From positions 345,194,183-345,258,182 of the forward strand of contig NC_135497.1 of assembly GCF_052857255.1 (NCBI RefSeq): a DNA stretch of 64,000 nt, given 5' to 3'. A program made the translations under genes and the position numbers. Within the stretch, counting starts at the first letter, position 1; every line of letters begins with the position of its first letter. Below are positions 31,860 through 43,072 of the stretch, piece after piece. This DNA comes from Amblyomma americanum (lineage: Eukaryota; Arthropoda; Arachnida; Ixodida; Ixodidae). The notes under the pieces are model-generated. The model made no database searches and had not been told where the DNA came from. It saw nothing but the letters and a program-made list of their open reading frames with translations.

Positions 31860-32047
31860 GCGGGGTGTATAATAGGTGACTGCAAATTTGCTGAAATGCA
31901 ACAGACATGGAATATATCGCTCATTGCTGCAATAAGCTCTGCGGGTACACACGTGTTAAGGATATTGAACACCTTTATACGCTGAATAATCCTTTCTACC
32001 GGAATTCTCAACAGCGCAATCTGGTATTCGCACTTGCGCAATAGCAA
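31860..32047 (-). pseudogene. DDE_Tnp_4-like transposase C-terminus (copy B)
   Basis: The minus-strand frame reads ALLRIPVERIIQRIKVFNILN, then about 20 residues later HVCCISANLQSPII. This is the pattern I know from DDE_Tnp_4 transposases (RIHVER.I.R.K.F.IL ... I..VC..LTNLQPP), including the catalytic-region glutamate in VER. Copy C has the closer version RIHVER and AANLQPPII. The rest of the transposase is not found upstream, so it is a fragment. Confidence 0.6.
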
Positions 32048-33990
32048 TCGTATTTGGCCAGGTCAACACCATTGCCACTGCTGCTTGACATCATCGTAAA
32101 CACAGGACGTCATATACGCAGGTGGTTTCCACTGTTTTTGACAAGCCGCGCAAATATCATTTTAATTTTTGTTTTATGTGAGTCACTGTGTAGGTCCTTC
32201 TAGATAGTGCATTAGGATTTTGACAATTTTATTGATCGTACGCAATCATTAAATGACGCTTTAAAAATCAGGTGCTTATATACGCTCTTATTAACTTTTC
32301 AGGAATTAGCATCGCGGCGCATATGCTGAAGCACGGCGTCGAGTGAAAATATTTATTACGGTTCGCACAGATGGCAGGCGGAGAAGCGCCTCTCTTGCAA
32401 CATACACAGGATTGAGTTTTTTTATTTATTTACATATACTTTCGTCTCGCTTAGCAAGTTATTGCAGGAGCGGGTACATATAAAAAGAGTCACGTTGCTT
32501 CGATTTCTTCTATTGCTTTCATTTACCATCAAGAAAGGCTGCCGCTCATTCTGAGGTGTGCGGAATAAAAACTGCCGAGAAACAAATGAATAGGTAGCAG
32601 CACCGCTGTGAACAGAACCCGCGCACTCCATGTGACAGTCGGAAACTGAACAGGTACACCACAGAACAGCATGTAGCAGTATTTTCAGCGATTCTTTCCT
32701 TACTAAAGAGGCTGTAAAAGGATGCTGCTTCAGCGGTTCCATGCGAGCAGCTTGTGCATGTCTGGTGCAGGTACGAAGGCCCGCTCGCGGAAGGTAAATG
32801 GTGGCAGACTCATTTCTTGCGCCCCTACGGCTGGCTCCCGTAAACACTTGCTTTCCTCTGTAATGTTTGGAGGCTTATATACGGAGGCAGTGTGGCCCCA
32901 CCCTCTCTAACGAGAAATAAATGCAAACTATATGCGTGATACACGCACCAGCACAAGAGACATTAAGTTGTACAGCATGCACAACATGGTTACAGAATGG
33001 AAAAGACCGGTTACGTGTTAAAAAAACAACAGAAAACCTGGGTAAACCATAGCTAATTATTTACAGTTTATATTAAAGTTGAAAAATGCTTTCATTACAG
33101 CTGGAAAAAGGATGTTCAATATAGTGGATACGATGTGTTATTGTTCCCTTACATTTAGAGCCTGTAAAGTTCGGTGTCATGCTTTTCAGGCAGACTGAGC
33201 TGTGCGATAACAAGACGCCGCGCTCGCCTAACCCCTCGACGGCAACCGCATTTGAATCACGAAGTTGGAGCTTCAAGCGGTTATGACTGCGGCTAAAGGT
33301 ATAGCTGCGGATTTAACATCGATTAGCTGAAGTTATTTGTGACACAAAGTTCGCGGTATCCGCCGCAAAATATTCCTTAGGTTACAGTAGGCCAATGGTG
33401 AGCCTGTTTGCAGTCTTTAAACAATACTTTTATTGTACAGAATTTTTATCAAACACAGGTAAGATATTCAGCAAGTCTCAGGCGTTCTTATCCTAATATT
33501 GTTAAATCGTATTTATTCTGAACATCTGGCACTGGATTCGGATATAGTACCGAAAACTAACGGAAGGCATGCGACACTTCATCGGCACGTGTGGCACGGG
33601 TATGAGACGCTGTGAGGAAGACATCCGTTCGGTGGAGCTTTTCGCAGGTGGCGACTGCGCAGCTGCTGAGCGTAGGCCAACGCATTGCCTTTGTTGGCAA
33701 TGCGAACGCTGGAGAATGTTGCCACGTTATGAGCTGCTGCAAGCCAGCATGCTTTCAGTGACGACGAAGGAGGCATTCAAAAGGAATACTCTGTGCTTAC
33801 CGGTCATTTTTCATTTGTGAATGAGCAACAAATACCTAGTGCTGAAATATAGGCTTCACATTCGCGCTATACAGCACCTGCAGTTCCGTGTAATGAAGGA
33901 GGGACCTGAATTTATTTCCTTTTTTTTTCAGTACTTGCGAACAAATTCTTTATGAGGGTTCTTATGACGCACGATATGGTTTCTACGCAG

Positions 33991-34113
33991 AGGGCGATCC
34001 GGGCTGATCATTTGTTCCGCTGCTGGACCCTGGCATCATTTTACAGGCGTTATGCAGCCCCCTCATTCCGCTTCCAATCGCTGCCGGACTTCTATGAGAA
34101 CTGCAGCCTGAAG
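33991..34113 (+). CDS. ABHD1/3-like hydrolase copy B, exon 4
   Basis: Residues 266-306, acceptor TTCTACGCAG, donor GTAGGAGG, phase 0. Copies A and C have FDRHY and FGFQ here. Copy B has FYRRY (Tyr283 for Asp) and FRFQ (Arg292 for Gly), as well as H, L and P changes nearby. The FD and FG pairs are well conserved in the ABHD1/3 family as I remember it. The changes therefore point to relaxed or altered selection on copy B despite its open frame. Confidence 0.82.
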
Positions 34114-34900
34114 GTAGGAGGATGAAGCGAATTATGCCCTTTAGCAATATCAGACGAAACTGTGAGTTGTTTTTATCTTTTGAGTAGTTGTGGGCTATCG
34201 ATTGTAGGCTTCATGAAATAAGGGTTCATCATAGCCTTCATTTCCCTGTGGGAAGTTTAGTAGATGGCGAGTTTGATTCACCGCTGCCGCAACGAATTTT
34301 CTTCTCAGCAATGATACTCTTTTTACGGGGAAGGAACGATGAACAACCAGCAACGCCAGAAGCTTTGCACAGTATTTTTTCCCATGCAGCTATCCTGTCA
34401 ATGTACACACTGTTTGTGAGATGGCGACTAAGGGTATGATCTGTCTCGGGGTAGTAGGCCACTATGTATAGATCCGCCGTTTTTCGCGGATTCAGGAACA
34501 GTGCTGGCTACTGAATTGCGACAGTATGCCTTGCGGCTTATAAAAGTTGAAATGCAATAATGATCCCATGATTCCTGGAAGACCAGTAGTCGGCGGCCCT
34601 TCATCCAGCTTTCCAAGTCAGCAGACCGGCGTTTGAAGCCCGTGCCATTAAGATGGCGAAAACGGGGGGTTAAATTTATCGCACGACCACATATGAGTTG
34701 ATACGCGGTGGGTTCACTCACAAGAACGGGGAAGAAGAGACAAGTGTCTGAAAACGAGACATAGAATTGTGGCTGGCCGCGCGAAGTCTCAATATTCGAG
34801 ATATAACCTTGTGTCCAAGGGAACATCACTTGAAAGCTTTAATAAACGCAGACACGCTATACTCCAACCCTATAGTAACCCGATGTCGAATCGCATGCAG
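34114..34900 (+). other. Intron 4 of copy B
   Basis: A 787-base intron aligned with those of A and C. It has a small extra piece near 34555-34590 absent from A and C. No gene seen. Confidence 0.7.
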
Positions 34901-35176
34901 GGAAAGCTGTGCATGGTGCAGCGACCTCTCGTCTTCCTCGTGTCGGAGGACGACTCGCTGAACCCCGAGACAGCCCTGCCCGAGGACGAGGTACTGAAGT
35001 CTCCCTGGCTGGGGGCCGTGGTGACTCCGCGAGGGGGCCACATGGGGTTCGTGGACGGCTGGCTGCTGCCCCGCCAGCCCTTCTACGCGGAACGCTTCGT
35101 GGTCGCCTTCGCCGTGGGACTCCGCAAAGTGTGCAAGGCGCGCGGCGTTCGGGTGCTGCAGACACTGGGGGATTAA
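34901..35176 (+). CDS. ABHD1/3-like hydrolase copy B, terminal exon 5
   Basis: Residues 307-397 and TAA. The acid is in SEDDSLNP (Asp323/Asp324) and the catalytic histidine is His353 in RGGHMGF. The protein sequence is nearly the same as in copies A and C (the tail reads LQTLGD instead of LHTLGN). The joined five exons total 397 residues, close to the 405-409 of human ABHD1 and ABHD3, which supports the gene model. Confidence 0.87.
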   Translation, partial: GKLCMVQRPLVFLVSEDDSLNPETALPEDEVLKSPWLGAVVTPRGGHMGFVDGWLLPRQPFYAERFVVAFAVGLRKVCKARGVRVLQTLGD

Positions 35177-35516
35177 AAGCTTCTCGCAAGTATTCGAGTT
35201 GAAGGCTGTTGTTTTTATTCTTGCTTAGCGATTGTGACCGGGGACTGCACTTGGCCCCCAGTTGTAGGCAACACCGTTGTCTAACCTCGTGTTGCAATGA
35301 GAGTCGCCGCTTTAGTTCGAGGCTCAAGGGCTCTTATGTTTTTTTCGGCTTAATGAATTCATTGGCACTAACATAAGGTATAGCATGCTGGCGTACTGCT
35401 TTGCGCTAACATAACTTGGTTCACCATGTTGAATTTTAGTGTATTTTTAGTTCAACCTTGTTCAGCGAAGAAGGGGCAACCGTGAACATCTCACATGAAC
35501 GAAGAGTAGAAATATT

Positions 35517-35522
35517 AATAAA
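35517..35522 (+). terminator. Polyadenylation signal, ABHD copy B
   Basis: AATAAA about 340 bases after the stop codon, at the same position as in copies A and C. Confidence 0.5.
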
Positions 35523-36512
35523 GATAATATTTTCGACATGATATCGTCAACCTAAACACAAAGCGGTGAAATATAGTGAATTGCGCTCTCGGTTACACTT
35601 GCCCCTGAAGCCCCCTTCAGAACCAGCTGTGGGATATTTAGTGAACACTGTTTAAACGACATTCCCACTGTCGACATGCAAGTGCTTTTTTAAATTTTCA
35701 CTCTGCGTCTTCCTGGACACTGGTAAGTGTGGGGGCTCTGTGCTCCGTACAGACCGGCATCTCTGCTAATAGTAAAGAAATGTTTATGTTATCACGTACA
35801 GTTTATCTCCGTATGATATTTGGCAGCTTGGTATACGTTGCTAAACTTGTGGCAGGGCCGCGATTTTTTTTTTGTTCTTTCAGAAGAATGAAATCATGTT
35901 AGAGAGGAAATATTTATATGTGTGGGTTTGCGCATACCTTTTATAACTTCAATACTTCACTGTTCCGGTGCTGCTTACAAACGAGATAGGCAGAAAGGTT
36001 TCATTACTGCGGTAACCTGCTGCTTGCTTCACTTCCTGGCCATTGCTGAAATGATGACACGCTATAAGGCAGAAATACGTGGAAATTAGCAGAACAGCAC
36101 TACGCTGTATCGACCTTGTGCCCTACGTGGGTCATCAGGGTAACGAGGCTTCTTTTCTCAGGAGGGACGGATACTAACGGCAGCGACCTACCGTTTGTAC
36201 TGCCGCAAAACGTTATAATGGTATTCCGGACATTTAAAAAATGAATGGCAATGAATGGCGACTGCACAACTGGTAATGTGGAAACTCGGCGCTGCATGGA
36301 TGCGAAAAGACTGCGAACCCAGACATGCCTTTCCGAGGAACCATCGCTCTGTCAGTTTCGGCAAGCCGAATACAAAAATCGTTAACTGTTGAGAATCAAT
36401 CTCGCAAATGCACACAAACTATCGGCGCCTTTCGACAGTCCTCCTAAATATACTTTAGTAAAACTTGGGGCTGGGATAGTTGGTTAAACATTTCTTTGAA
36501 ACAGTTAGCGCT

Positions 36513-36610
36513 TAAATAGGCGAACACAAGGCGAGAGAACGAATACATGACACAGATGAGCGCTCATCTTGGCCGTGTCGTCGTTCTCTCGCCTTGTGTT
36601 CGTCTTTTTT
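36513..36610. repeat. Foldback palindrome (copy B)
   Basis: Paralogue of 3731-3827 with the perfectly palindromic centre AGATGAGCGCTCATCT and GGCGAGAGAACGA arms. Confidence 0.65.
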
Positions 36611-38098
36611 AGCTCTGACCCGTGTCAACGAAAAAAAAAGTCCTCTTACAAATCTGAACATCATCTCTGGGACACATCACTACTTCACATGGTACCATGG
36701 CATTCGACGCGTCGTGTTGTCACTATCGGCTCCCTGGATTCGTGAACCTCTTAGCCGCATACGAGCCGCGTTGGCTGCTGATGCTTCTTTGGTAAGCACA
36801 CTTTAACTGGAGGGTGTCAATCCTCCACCTTTGAGAAGACTGCTTACTGTTAGCTTCACGGAAGCTTCAGAGAAGCCGTTTTCTGTAATGTTGAATAAAA
36901 ATGACGGCTAGGCTTCAGCTGGAAAGGAATTGTTGGAAGTAAAGCTTCGAAACATGCCCTGAAGTGAATTAGTGAATAAGTGAAGCCGCCGGATTTTCGG
37001 CGTCATATTTCTGATGTCAGCCCTGCGGGAAAGCGGAGAAAGCGAAGTCCACCAATCGGAGGGAACATGCGAAGACAACACCGAATTTCCCGCTGACCAC
37101 TTGGGCCAATTTGTCAGATTATTCATAAAGAGATGGCACTACCGTACCTCTTGCTCCAGTCGATGCAAATGGACTGCTCCATACGAGTAATCCACCACCA
37201 TCATCATCATTGTCAGCTGTTTTCTTTTCTTTTCTGATGTGTACTTTAGCCGGACAAAATCCTGTCATATGTCTAGCAGGGGCAAAAATCATGCCCGCGA
37301 CATCAGCATGACCAGCATCACCATTATCACCGCGAAGCCCTGTTTACAACCCTTTCCTGCCTTCACGCTAATACCGGCCTCAGTGTTAGGGAAAAGCCTG
37401 AACCACACAAAGTGTCGCGCCTAACTTGCGTTTCTGAAGCTGGTGCGCACGAGGGCTTCACTAAGGCCCTTTCCTCGTATCTCAGCAGCCCTCGGCGCGC
37501 TGCTGCTGCACGATGCTGACGTCCTATCCTGGTGGTCTAATACCTCTACGGAGGATGAGGTGGCGGTACACCTCTCGGCCATATGGCCCATGACCACATT
37601 CATCAAATGACGGCGGAAGGGTGGCACCGTTTATTTTATGTTAGGATATATAGACTCACGAATAGGTCGCAACTTGCGCAAAACCTGAAAAGACATTCGC
37701 TTAGAGGTATTGTTTAGACAGAACGGAAAGGCACCAATGCACCAGGCGCATTATTTAGTGTGACTATAGTAGAGTATATTGCGACCCAGGTGGAACGAAG
37801 TCCGTTCCTGTACCAGAACGCTTTTACACGGCGCGGGAAAACAGCAAGAATTTTTATACGTTTCTACATTTTTTATTTTATTTTTTTCTGTCCTACACCC
37901 CTTTTTTCTTTCTTTTTATTATTCGTTGGCACTCTGATCAAACGAAAAAAAAAGAGGAAATGAAATACAGCGCCGAGTGGTGTGCCTTGTTTAAGTAGAT
38001 GTCGCTGTCAGCACGTGTTGCCAGCGACTCAATCGACAGGCACCCGCCCGCGCGCTCGCTACTCGAGGTTGAAGTGCAATAAGAACTTGCGGATCGCG

Positions 38099-38341
38099 AT
38101 GGGCGTCGCGTAGCATGTGAAGGCGTCCACCTAGGGCGAGTTGCTGCTCTGTCTGGCGTGCTCCGCCTACGTAGTCTACCATGTCCTGGTGGTGGTGCGC
38201 AAGCCCAGGATGTTGTGCCGCACCGGACACGTGCGTCGCTTCCTATGCGTCAAGATGGAGGGATTCGTGAAGGGATACTTCCGCACTCCAGTCTGGTGCA
38301 TCGGTGCCAACCTGCAGCGGTTGGTCGGCTGCCTTTACCAC
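38099..38341 (+). pseudogene. ABHD copy C exon 1, two stop codons
   Basis: Homologous to copy B exon 1 along its full length. The ATG is kept, but codon 5 is TAG (38111-38113) and codon 12 is TAG (38132-38134). The rest of the exon, including the membrane anchor and the GTGAGTGC donor, is open. No upstream frame rescues it, and translation from a later ATG would lose the anchor. With the exon 2 deletion this makes copy C a pseudogene. Confidence 0.88.
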
Positions 38342-39087
38342 GTGAGTGCAACGCACGCCTCTCAGCTGCGGGAAGCAGTGCCACGCTTGGCCGATGAGGT
38401 TGCCCTTATTGCGGCTTGCCAGCGCTCAGAGCTTATTCGCACTCACAGCTGGCTATCACAGATGTGATGTAGTTGGGAAGAAAAAAGCCGGTGAAGTGCG
38501 TTTTTTGTTCCATTATACGCTGAGCGTATCAAGCTAGAAGCAACGTGATTGGTTGTAGAGTGTGGACTGTATTACCTGCAGCGCTTTTGTTTTTCCCATA
38601 TTCCGGTCCAGAGAGGTCAATAAATGATTTGAAGGCGCGACAACCTCCGACATCCCATCGTTCGTGCGTGGCGAGCCACCTTGCTAGCTGCATCGATTAA
38701 CTAAGCATGGGTTATCTTGCGTTCGCATTACAAGTCCCGGCGTAAGCAGGGAATTTAATGCGAAGGCAAGGAGCAGGAAGAAGAGAAGGAACGACAAGGA
38801 AGGTTAACAGGAAGACGAAACCGGTTTTTCTGCCCTGAACGGGGGGAAGGGGATGAGGCGATATATAAGTGAAGGAGAAAAGGGAGTAGCAGGAAAAAAG
38901 GCCGTGTGCGAAGTCAGTAAGCATGCCCTGAAGGCCTGACGCTCTGAGTGCCTGGGAGGCCTTCACCACCGATGATCTCCGCGGCCAATGGCCCAGAACC
39001 TTCGTCTCCGTCAGCGGGCGTGGATCTGGACGCTCGAGGGCACGGCAGAGAGGCTTCCTTTCGACACTGTATGCAGAGAATTCACAT
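38342..39087 (+). other. Intron 1 of copy C
   Basis: Collinear with copy B intron 1 without the LINE. The ACGACAAG target site occurs once. AATAAA is at 38619-38624. The right side ends in a deletion relative to copy B. Confidence 0.7.
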
Positions 39088-39201
39088 CCGCTCGCCACGC
39101 TTGGCTTCCCCTGCGTGGTGGTGAACGGGCACGGATGTGGTGGTGTGCCGCTCACCACGCACCGCGTCACCTATGCGGCCAGCGTCAGAGACTTTGCCGA
39201 G
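39088..39201 (+). pseudogene. ABHD copy C exon 2 remnant
   Basis: Only the last 114 bases match copy B exon 2 (FPCVVVNG.GCGG.PLTTHR through DFAE and the donor). About 567 bases equal to copy B 15877-16443 are missing, removing the splice acceptor and some 60% of the exon; two further bases are missing within the remnant. Confidence 0.85.
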
Positions 39202-40232
39202 GTATTACGGCACTAACGGCCTTACCAGCCCTAAGCTGTCTGGTCCATCCCTAGCCTGCTACACTGTGGAGGTCCGTGGAGGACAGAGCTGCGTCGGGTA
39301 ATCGGGGCAATGTTTTAGTGTTCGCACGTCGGTATGATCCATGTGCGGATGGCATCTATGTGCTAGCGAATCAGGGGAGCTTGAGGCACGTTAGTAAAGG
39401 TGCAGTGTAAGGCATGAACTTTTTTTTTAACTGCAGGCTGCTTTTAAATGCATGAAACCCGATACCAGACGCCAGGTGATCAAGCCTCCGAACACATTCC
39501 GGTTATATTGAGGGAAGATTGGCTACGAATGGCTCTTCGAACCACACGTTTATGTTGTATTCACTTTATTACCTTAATACCCTAGTTCAGTGGAATTAAA
39601 GGTGGGGTGGTAGTACAAGAATTATTTGATTATGACCGTCGCGTGAAATTATTGGAGGAATTTATTAAACTGTTAAGCTTGATGGACAGGTGATGACAGC
39701 TCCTTCGTGGGAAAGGTCGTTCCTGTCGGTTGAGTACAAAGAATACAAGCATCGGAAAAAGTGACGATGTGGGATGGTTCCCACAAAATTTGTTGTGGAT
39801 GTCTGGCGTGGTGAGATATGCGGGCTGGTGGGGTCATGTAAAATGGTTGGCCAAGAGAACTGCTGTAAAACGCTTATGAAACTGGCAAAGAGAAGAAATG
39901 TGACGATGATGGGAAGAAGTTGCGATTTTATTGTATTTTTTCAGTGATGATATACGGTGATTTAGTATCAATAGGCAGAATGAATGAACCGTGTGGCGTG
40001 ATTTTGAACTTATTCCAGTGTGCTGATGTGAAATGCGTGGTGCGGACTCCAGATAGCAGATGCCTATTCTAGTCTTGGTGTGTTAAGTGATCTGTACTTG
40101 AGAAGTTTAACACTTTTACACGCGTGCTGTAGATGACGCTACAAAAAAATCCAGTGATCGGTTAGCGGCTGCGACAATGTTTGTTATGTGTGTGCACCAG
40201 GAGAACTACTGGCCCAGTGTGATGACTAGATA

Positions 40233-40376
40233 GAAAAAAAGGTTAGTACTGCGCGAATTAGACACGAAAGGAGAAAGGGAACAAACACGACAACACCTGT
40301 TCTCCTGTGGTGTCTAAATCGCGAAGTACCGACCTTTTTTCTGCAATGAACCAACCAGCCCGCAAGAACGCTCTAC
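40233..40376 (-). mobile_element. Hairpin element, copy C only
   Basis: A 144-base insertion with a perfect 13-base target duplication, TGATGACTAGATA (40220-40232 and 40377-40389). Copy B has the empty site at about 17563-17575. Arms 40234-40265 and 40310-40341 are imperfect inverted complements around GGTTAGTACTGCGCGA and TCGCGAAGTACCGACC. The right end has AACCAACCAGCCCGC, a phrase I associate with abundant tick repeats. The A-run next to the duplication suggests an RNA-templated insertion. Confidence 0.85.
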
Positions 40377-41572
40377 TGATGACTAGATATTTGAATGAGT
40401 GTACAGATTGTAGTGGGACGTTAGGAACTGAGTAAGTGGAAACGTAGGGATTAAGCTAATGATGAAAAGACATTAGATTACATTTGTTGGCATTAAGCGA
40501 TTTAGCCAGGCATCGCCCCTAGGTTGCACGCAGTTAAGGTCATTATGCCAATATTCAGGGGTTAGTGAGAAATTCTTCGAGCCGCAATGAAACATAAGTG
40601 TGGAATTTCGTTTGGGCTATTTTTTGCAATAAACGCGATTGTGGTAGTTAGCCTTATGCTTGTGCAAAAATGTAAAAAAATACCGTCAGTAGGTGAATTT
40701 AAGTCGAAGATTCTGGGCACATCATGAAGGAAGATGGCCATCTTTACTTCGCATGAGAAATCCTTGTGGAACCCACGCTGTAAATTACGGAATAAGTTAC
40801 TGCTGTCGAGAAATTCGTGGTTTGAGTATACATGGCTTGTCCGTGATTTTGCAAGGTACGCTGGTTGATGAGGTATAAGAATAATTTATTCTTTTTTACC
40901 TTAAGTTTTCAGGTACTGTTTAGGTCTTTGTTACCTGCAACATGAAAGAAAAGTCACAAAAGACAAGGAACAAGAGAAGGAGTGTTCACGCCACGACGAC
41001 TGGACTATCAACTGAGATTTATTAGATTTATTAAAACGCCAACTAACATTCTTTGACGATGGCCATTTATGCTGGATGTTCAAGTCAAGTCAATTTTATT
41101 TACATCATTGTGATCTGTGAAGGTTCAGGCAAAAAGCGAACGGTTTTCGCTTGAGGGAGCCCGAGCCCCCTACATGGCGTACAGCAAGGGCAAAATTTTT
41201 GAAAAAGTACAAAATCCACACACACTACATAACAGAATATAATACAAAAAATTCAGAACAATCGATATAAACTCTTGGTACATGCTCATTAATACGCAAT
41301 ACATCGGTGTTAACAGAGATGCAAAAGTCATTCTTGTCTAATGCAAAGGGAATACAGCGGCTTACAAAAAATGATTTCTTAGTGTTTGTGTACTAGATGT
41401 CTCAAGAGAAAAACTTTCAAATATTAATTTATTTAGCAACCTTGGAACTGCATGACGCATCATCTGTAGACCATGTTCTGTACGGCAAAAGGGAATGGTC
41501 CAACGTTCGTGTTTTAGAAACGAGTACGGCGTTGAGTTTGATTTGAGGGATTACAATGCTATCAAGAAGTTG

Positions 41573-43072
41573 TCACTGAAAAATAAATTTTTTATAACTT
41601 ATGGCTAAGAAAAATTCGTGTAGCTTAAGAGCGGGCATAATTTTGAATCGCTTAAACAGTTCTTTGGTATGCGCGAGGTAGTCAACATTTTCTATGTAAC
41701 GTACTGCTTTCTTTTGCAGCATGTGTATCTTGTGCAGGTTAGTTTGAGTAGCAGTGCCCCAGGCAAGGAAACAGTAGTTAACATACGATATGAATAATGT
41801 GTTGTATATTATTAATTTAATCGATACGAGTAGATAGGAGCGAAATTTCGCGAGCATTCCGACGAACTTTGATAAATTGGTTAAAGTGGAGCTAATGTGA
41901 GGGTCCCAGCTCATGTTCTCGTTAAAGAGAATTCCTAGTGTTTTTACTGTGTCTACCACCTCTATAATAGAGTTGTCTATTTTTAGCCTAAGATCTGATG
42001 TAACGACACTCTGCCGGTAATGAAAAAGTACCGCTTTTGTTTTATTACTATTTATTATCAAGGAACTTGCTGCGCTCCACGATTTCAACTTTTCTAGTAC
42101 ACTGTTTATGTTTGAAATGAGCAATGGAATGTTATTGCCCCTAAATAAGAGACTCGTATCGTCTGCATACAGAAGATATTTTGGAAGGTTGCTGATATCT
42201 GTTATGCCTTTTATGTATACAATAAACAGTAGCGGTCCTAAAATACTTCCTTGTGGAACTCCAGTGGTTGTGGGTTGAAGGGTTGAAACATGCTGATCTA
42301 TTGTTACACATTGATATCGATGCTGTAGGTAGGACTTTAGTAGACAAGCTGCAGTGCCAGGGATTCCATATCTTTCTAGCTTGTTGAGTAGTATTTGATG
42401 GTTTAGGCGATCAAAAGCCTTCGAGAAATCCACAAAAACATCTATGCACATCTACCTGTTTTCAAGTGCCTCGAGGATTATCTCTTTTTGCATTAGTAAG
42501 GCTGTTTCACTGGACCTGTTTGGGTGGAAACCATGTTGTGACGGATTAATGAGGTTAAGCTTATTGCAGAAGTTCATGAGTCTGTTATAAATTACTCTTT
42601 CTAGGCCCTTAGAACAAATCGGCAGAAAAGAAATCGGTCGATAGTTGGACATATCATTTCTATCGCCACTCTTGAAAAGTACAATTACTCTGGAGATCTG
42701 CATTAATTTGGGAAAGCAACCCTTTGATAACGCCAGATTATATATATAAGTCAGTAGGGGGGCAATAACGTTCAGCACATATTTAACTGGAATAATTTGT
42801 ATGCCATCAATATCGCGTGATTTGCTATTTTTCAACGAGTTGAATATATTACATACCTCGCGTTCATCTGTCGGATCAAAATAAAAGCTGCGGTTATTCC
42901 TAGGAATTGTGCTGCTCAGAGATTGAGGGTTTTGAGAACTGGTGACATCTTTAAAAAATTTGTTAAATTCTTCGGCAAGTTCTGTGCCCTGTATGCGGCG
43001 GCCTTGAAAAACCAGATCTTTGATGACTTGCGACGATGGGGTTCTGTTTAGCAACTTGTTATTTTTTTCCAT
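41573..43072 (-). pseudogene. CR1/L2 LINE reverse transcriptase
   Basis: One frame broken by a single TAG at 42452-42454. Motifs: FNSLKNSKSRDIDGIQ, SRVIVLFKSGDRNDMSNYRPIS, VDFSKAFDRLNH, TTGVPQGSILGPLLF and YADD at 42158-42169. The element has no RNase H, as in CR1, L2 and Jockey-type LINEs. Apart from that stop and one frame change at its start, it is well preserved. Confidence 0.87.

Larger units (their letters stand above)
28900..32850. mobile_element. Putative ISL2EU/IS4EU-like DNA transposon remnant
   Basis: A plus-strand gene remnant (SWIM-like and YqaJ-like exons, about 29440-31754) converges with a minus-strand DDE_Tnp_4-like fragment (31860-32047), leaving only about 100 bases between them. 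YqaJ-type exonuclease next to such a transposase is, from memory, the gene set of ISL2EU/IS4EU transposons. The same unit is in copy C (about 53200-57450), so it entered the intron before the duplication. I could not identify terminal inverted repeats, so the ends are approximate, and most of the transposase seems absent. Confidence 0.5.
20134..33990 (+). other. Intron 3 of copy B
   Basis: A 13.9 kb intron carrying SINEs (21565, 22183), a hairpin element (24383), a LINE with a microsatellite tail (25522-27956) and the transposon-like YqaJ/DDE unit (about 28900-32850). Stretches 20134-21560, 22450-24380, 24580-25510 and 32850-33990 hold no gene I can support and align with copy C intron 3. Confidence 0.7.
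35177..38098 (+). other. B/C intergenic region
   Basis: The first 2.6 kb match the 3' flank of copy A, with internal deletions. The sequence CGCGGGAAAACAG near 37845 is the point where this flank joins the copy C upstream sequence (matched at 7660-7900 before copy B). The A/B junction is different, keeping another 2 kb with SINEs and the inverted duplication. No gene seen. Confidence 0.65.

Noticed and set aside
32422..32847. 141-codon minus-strand open frame as the N-terminal part of the DDE transposase
   Set aside because: It shows no DDE or THAP pattern and its frame is not kept in copy C; left unassigned.
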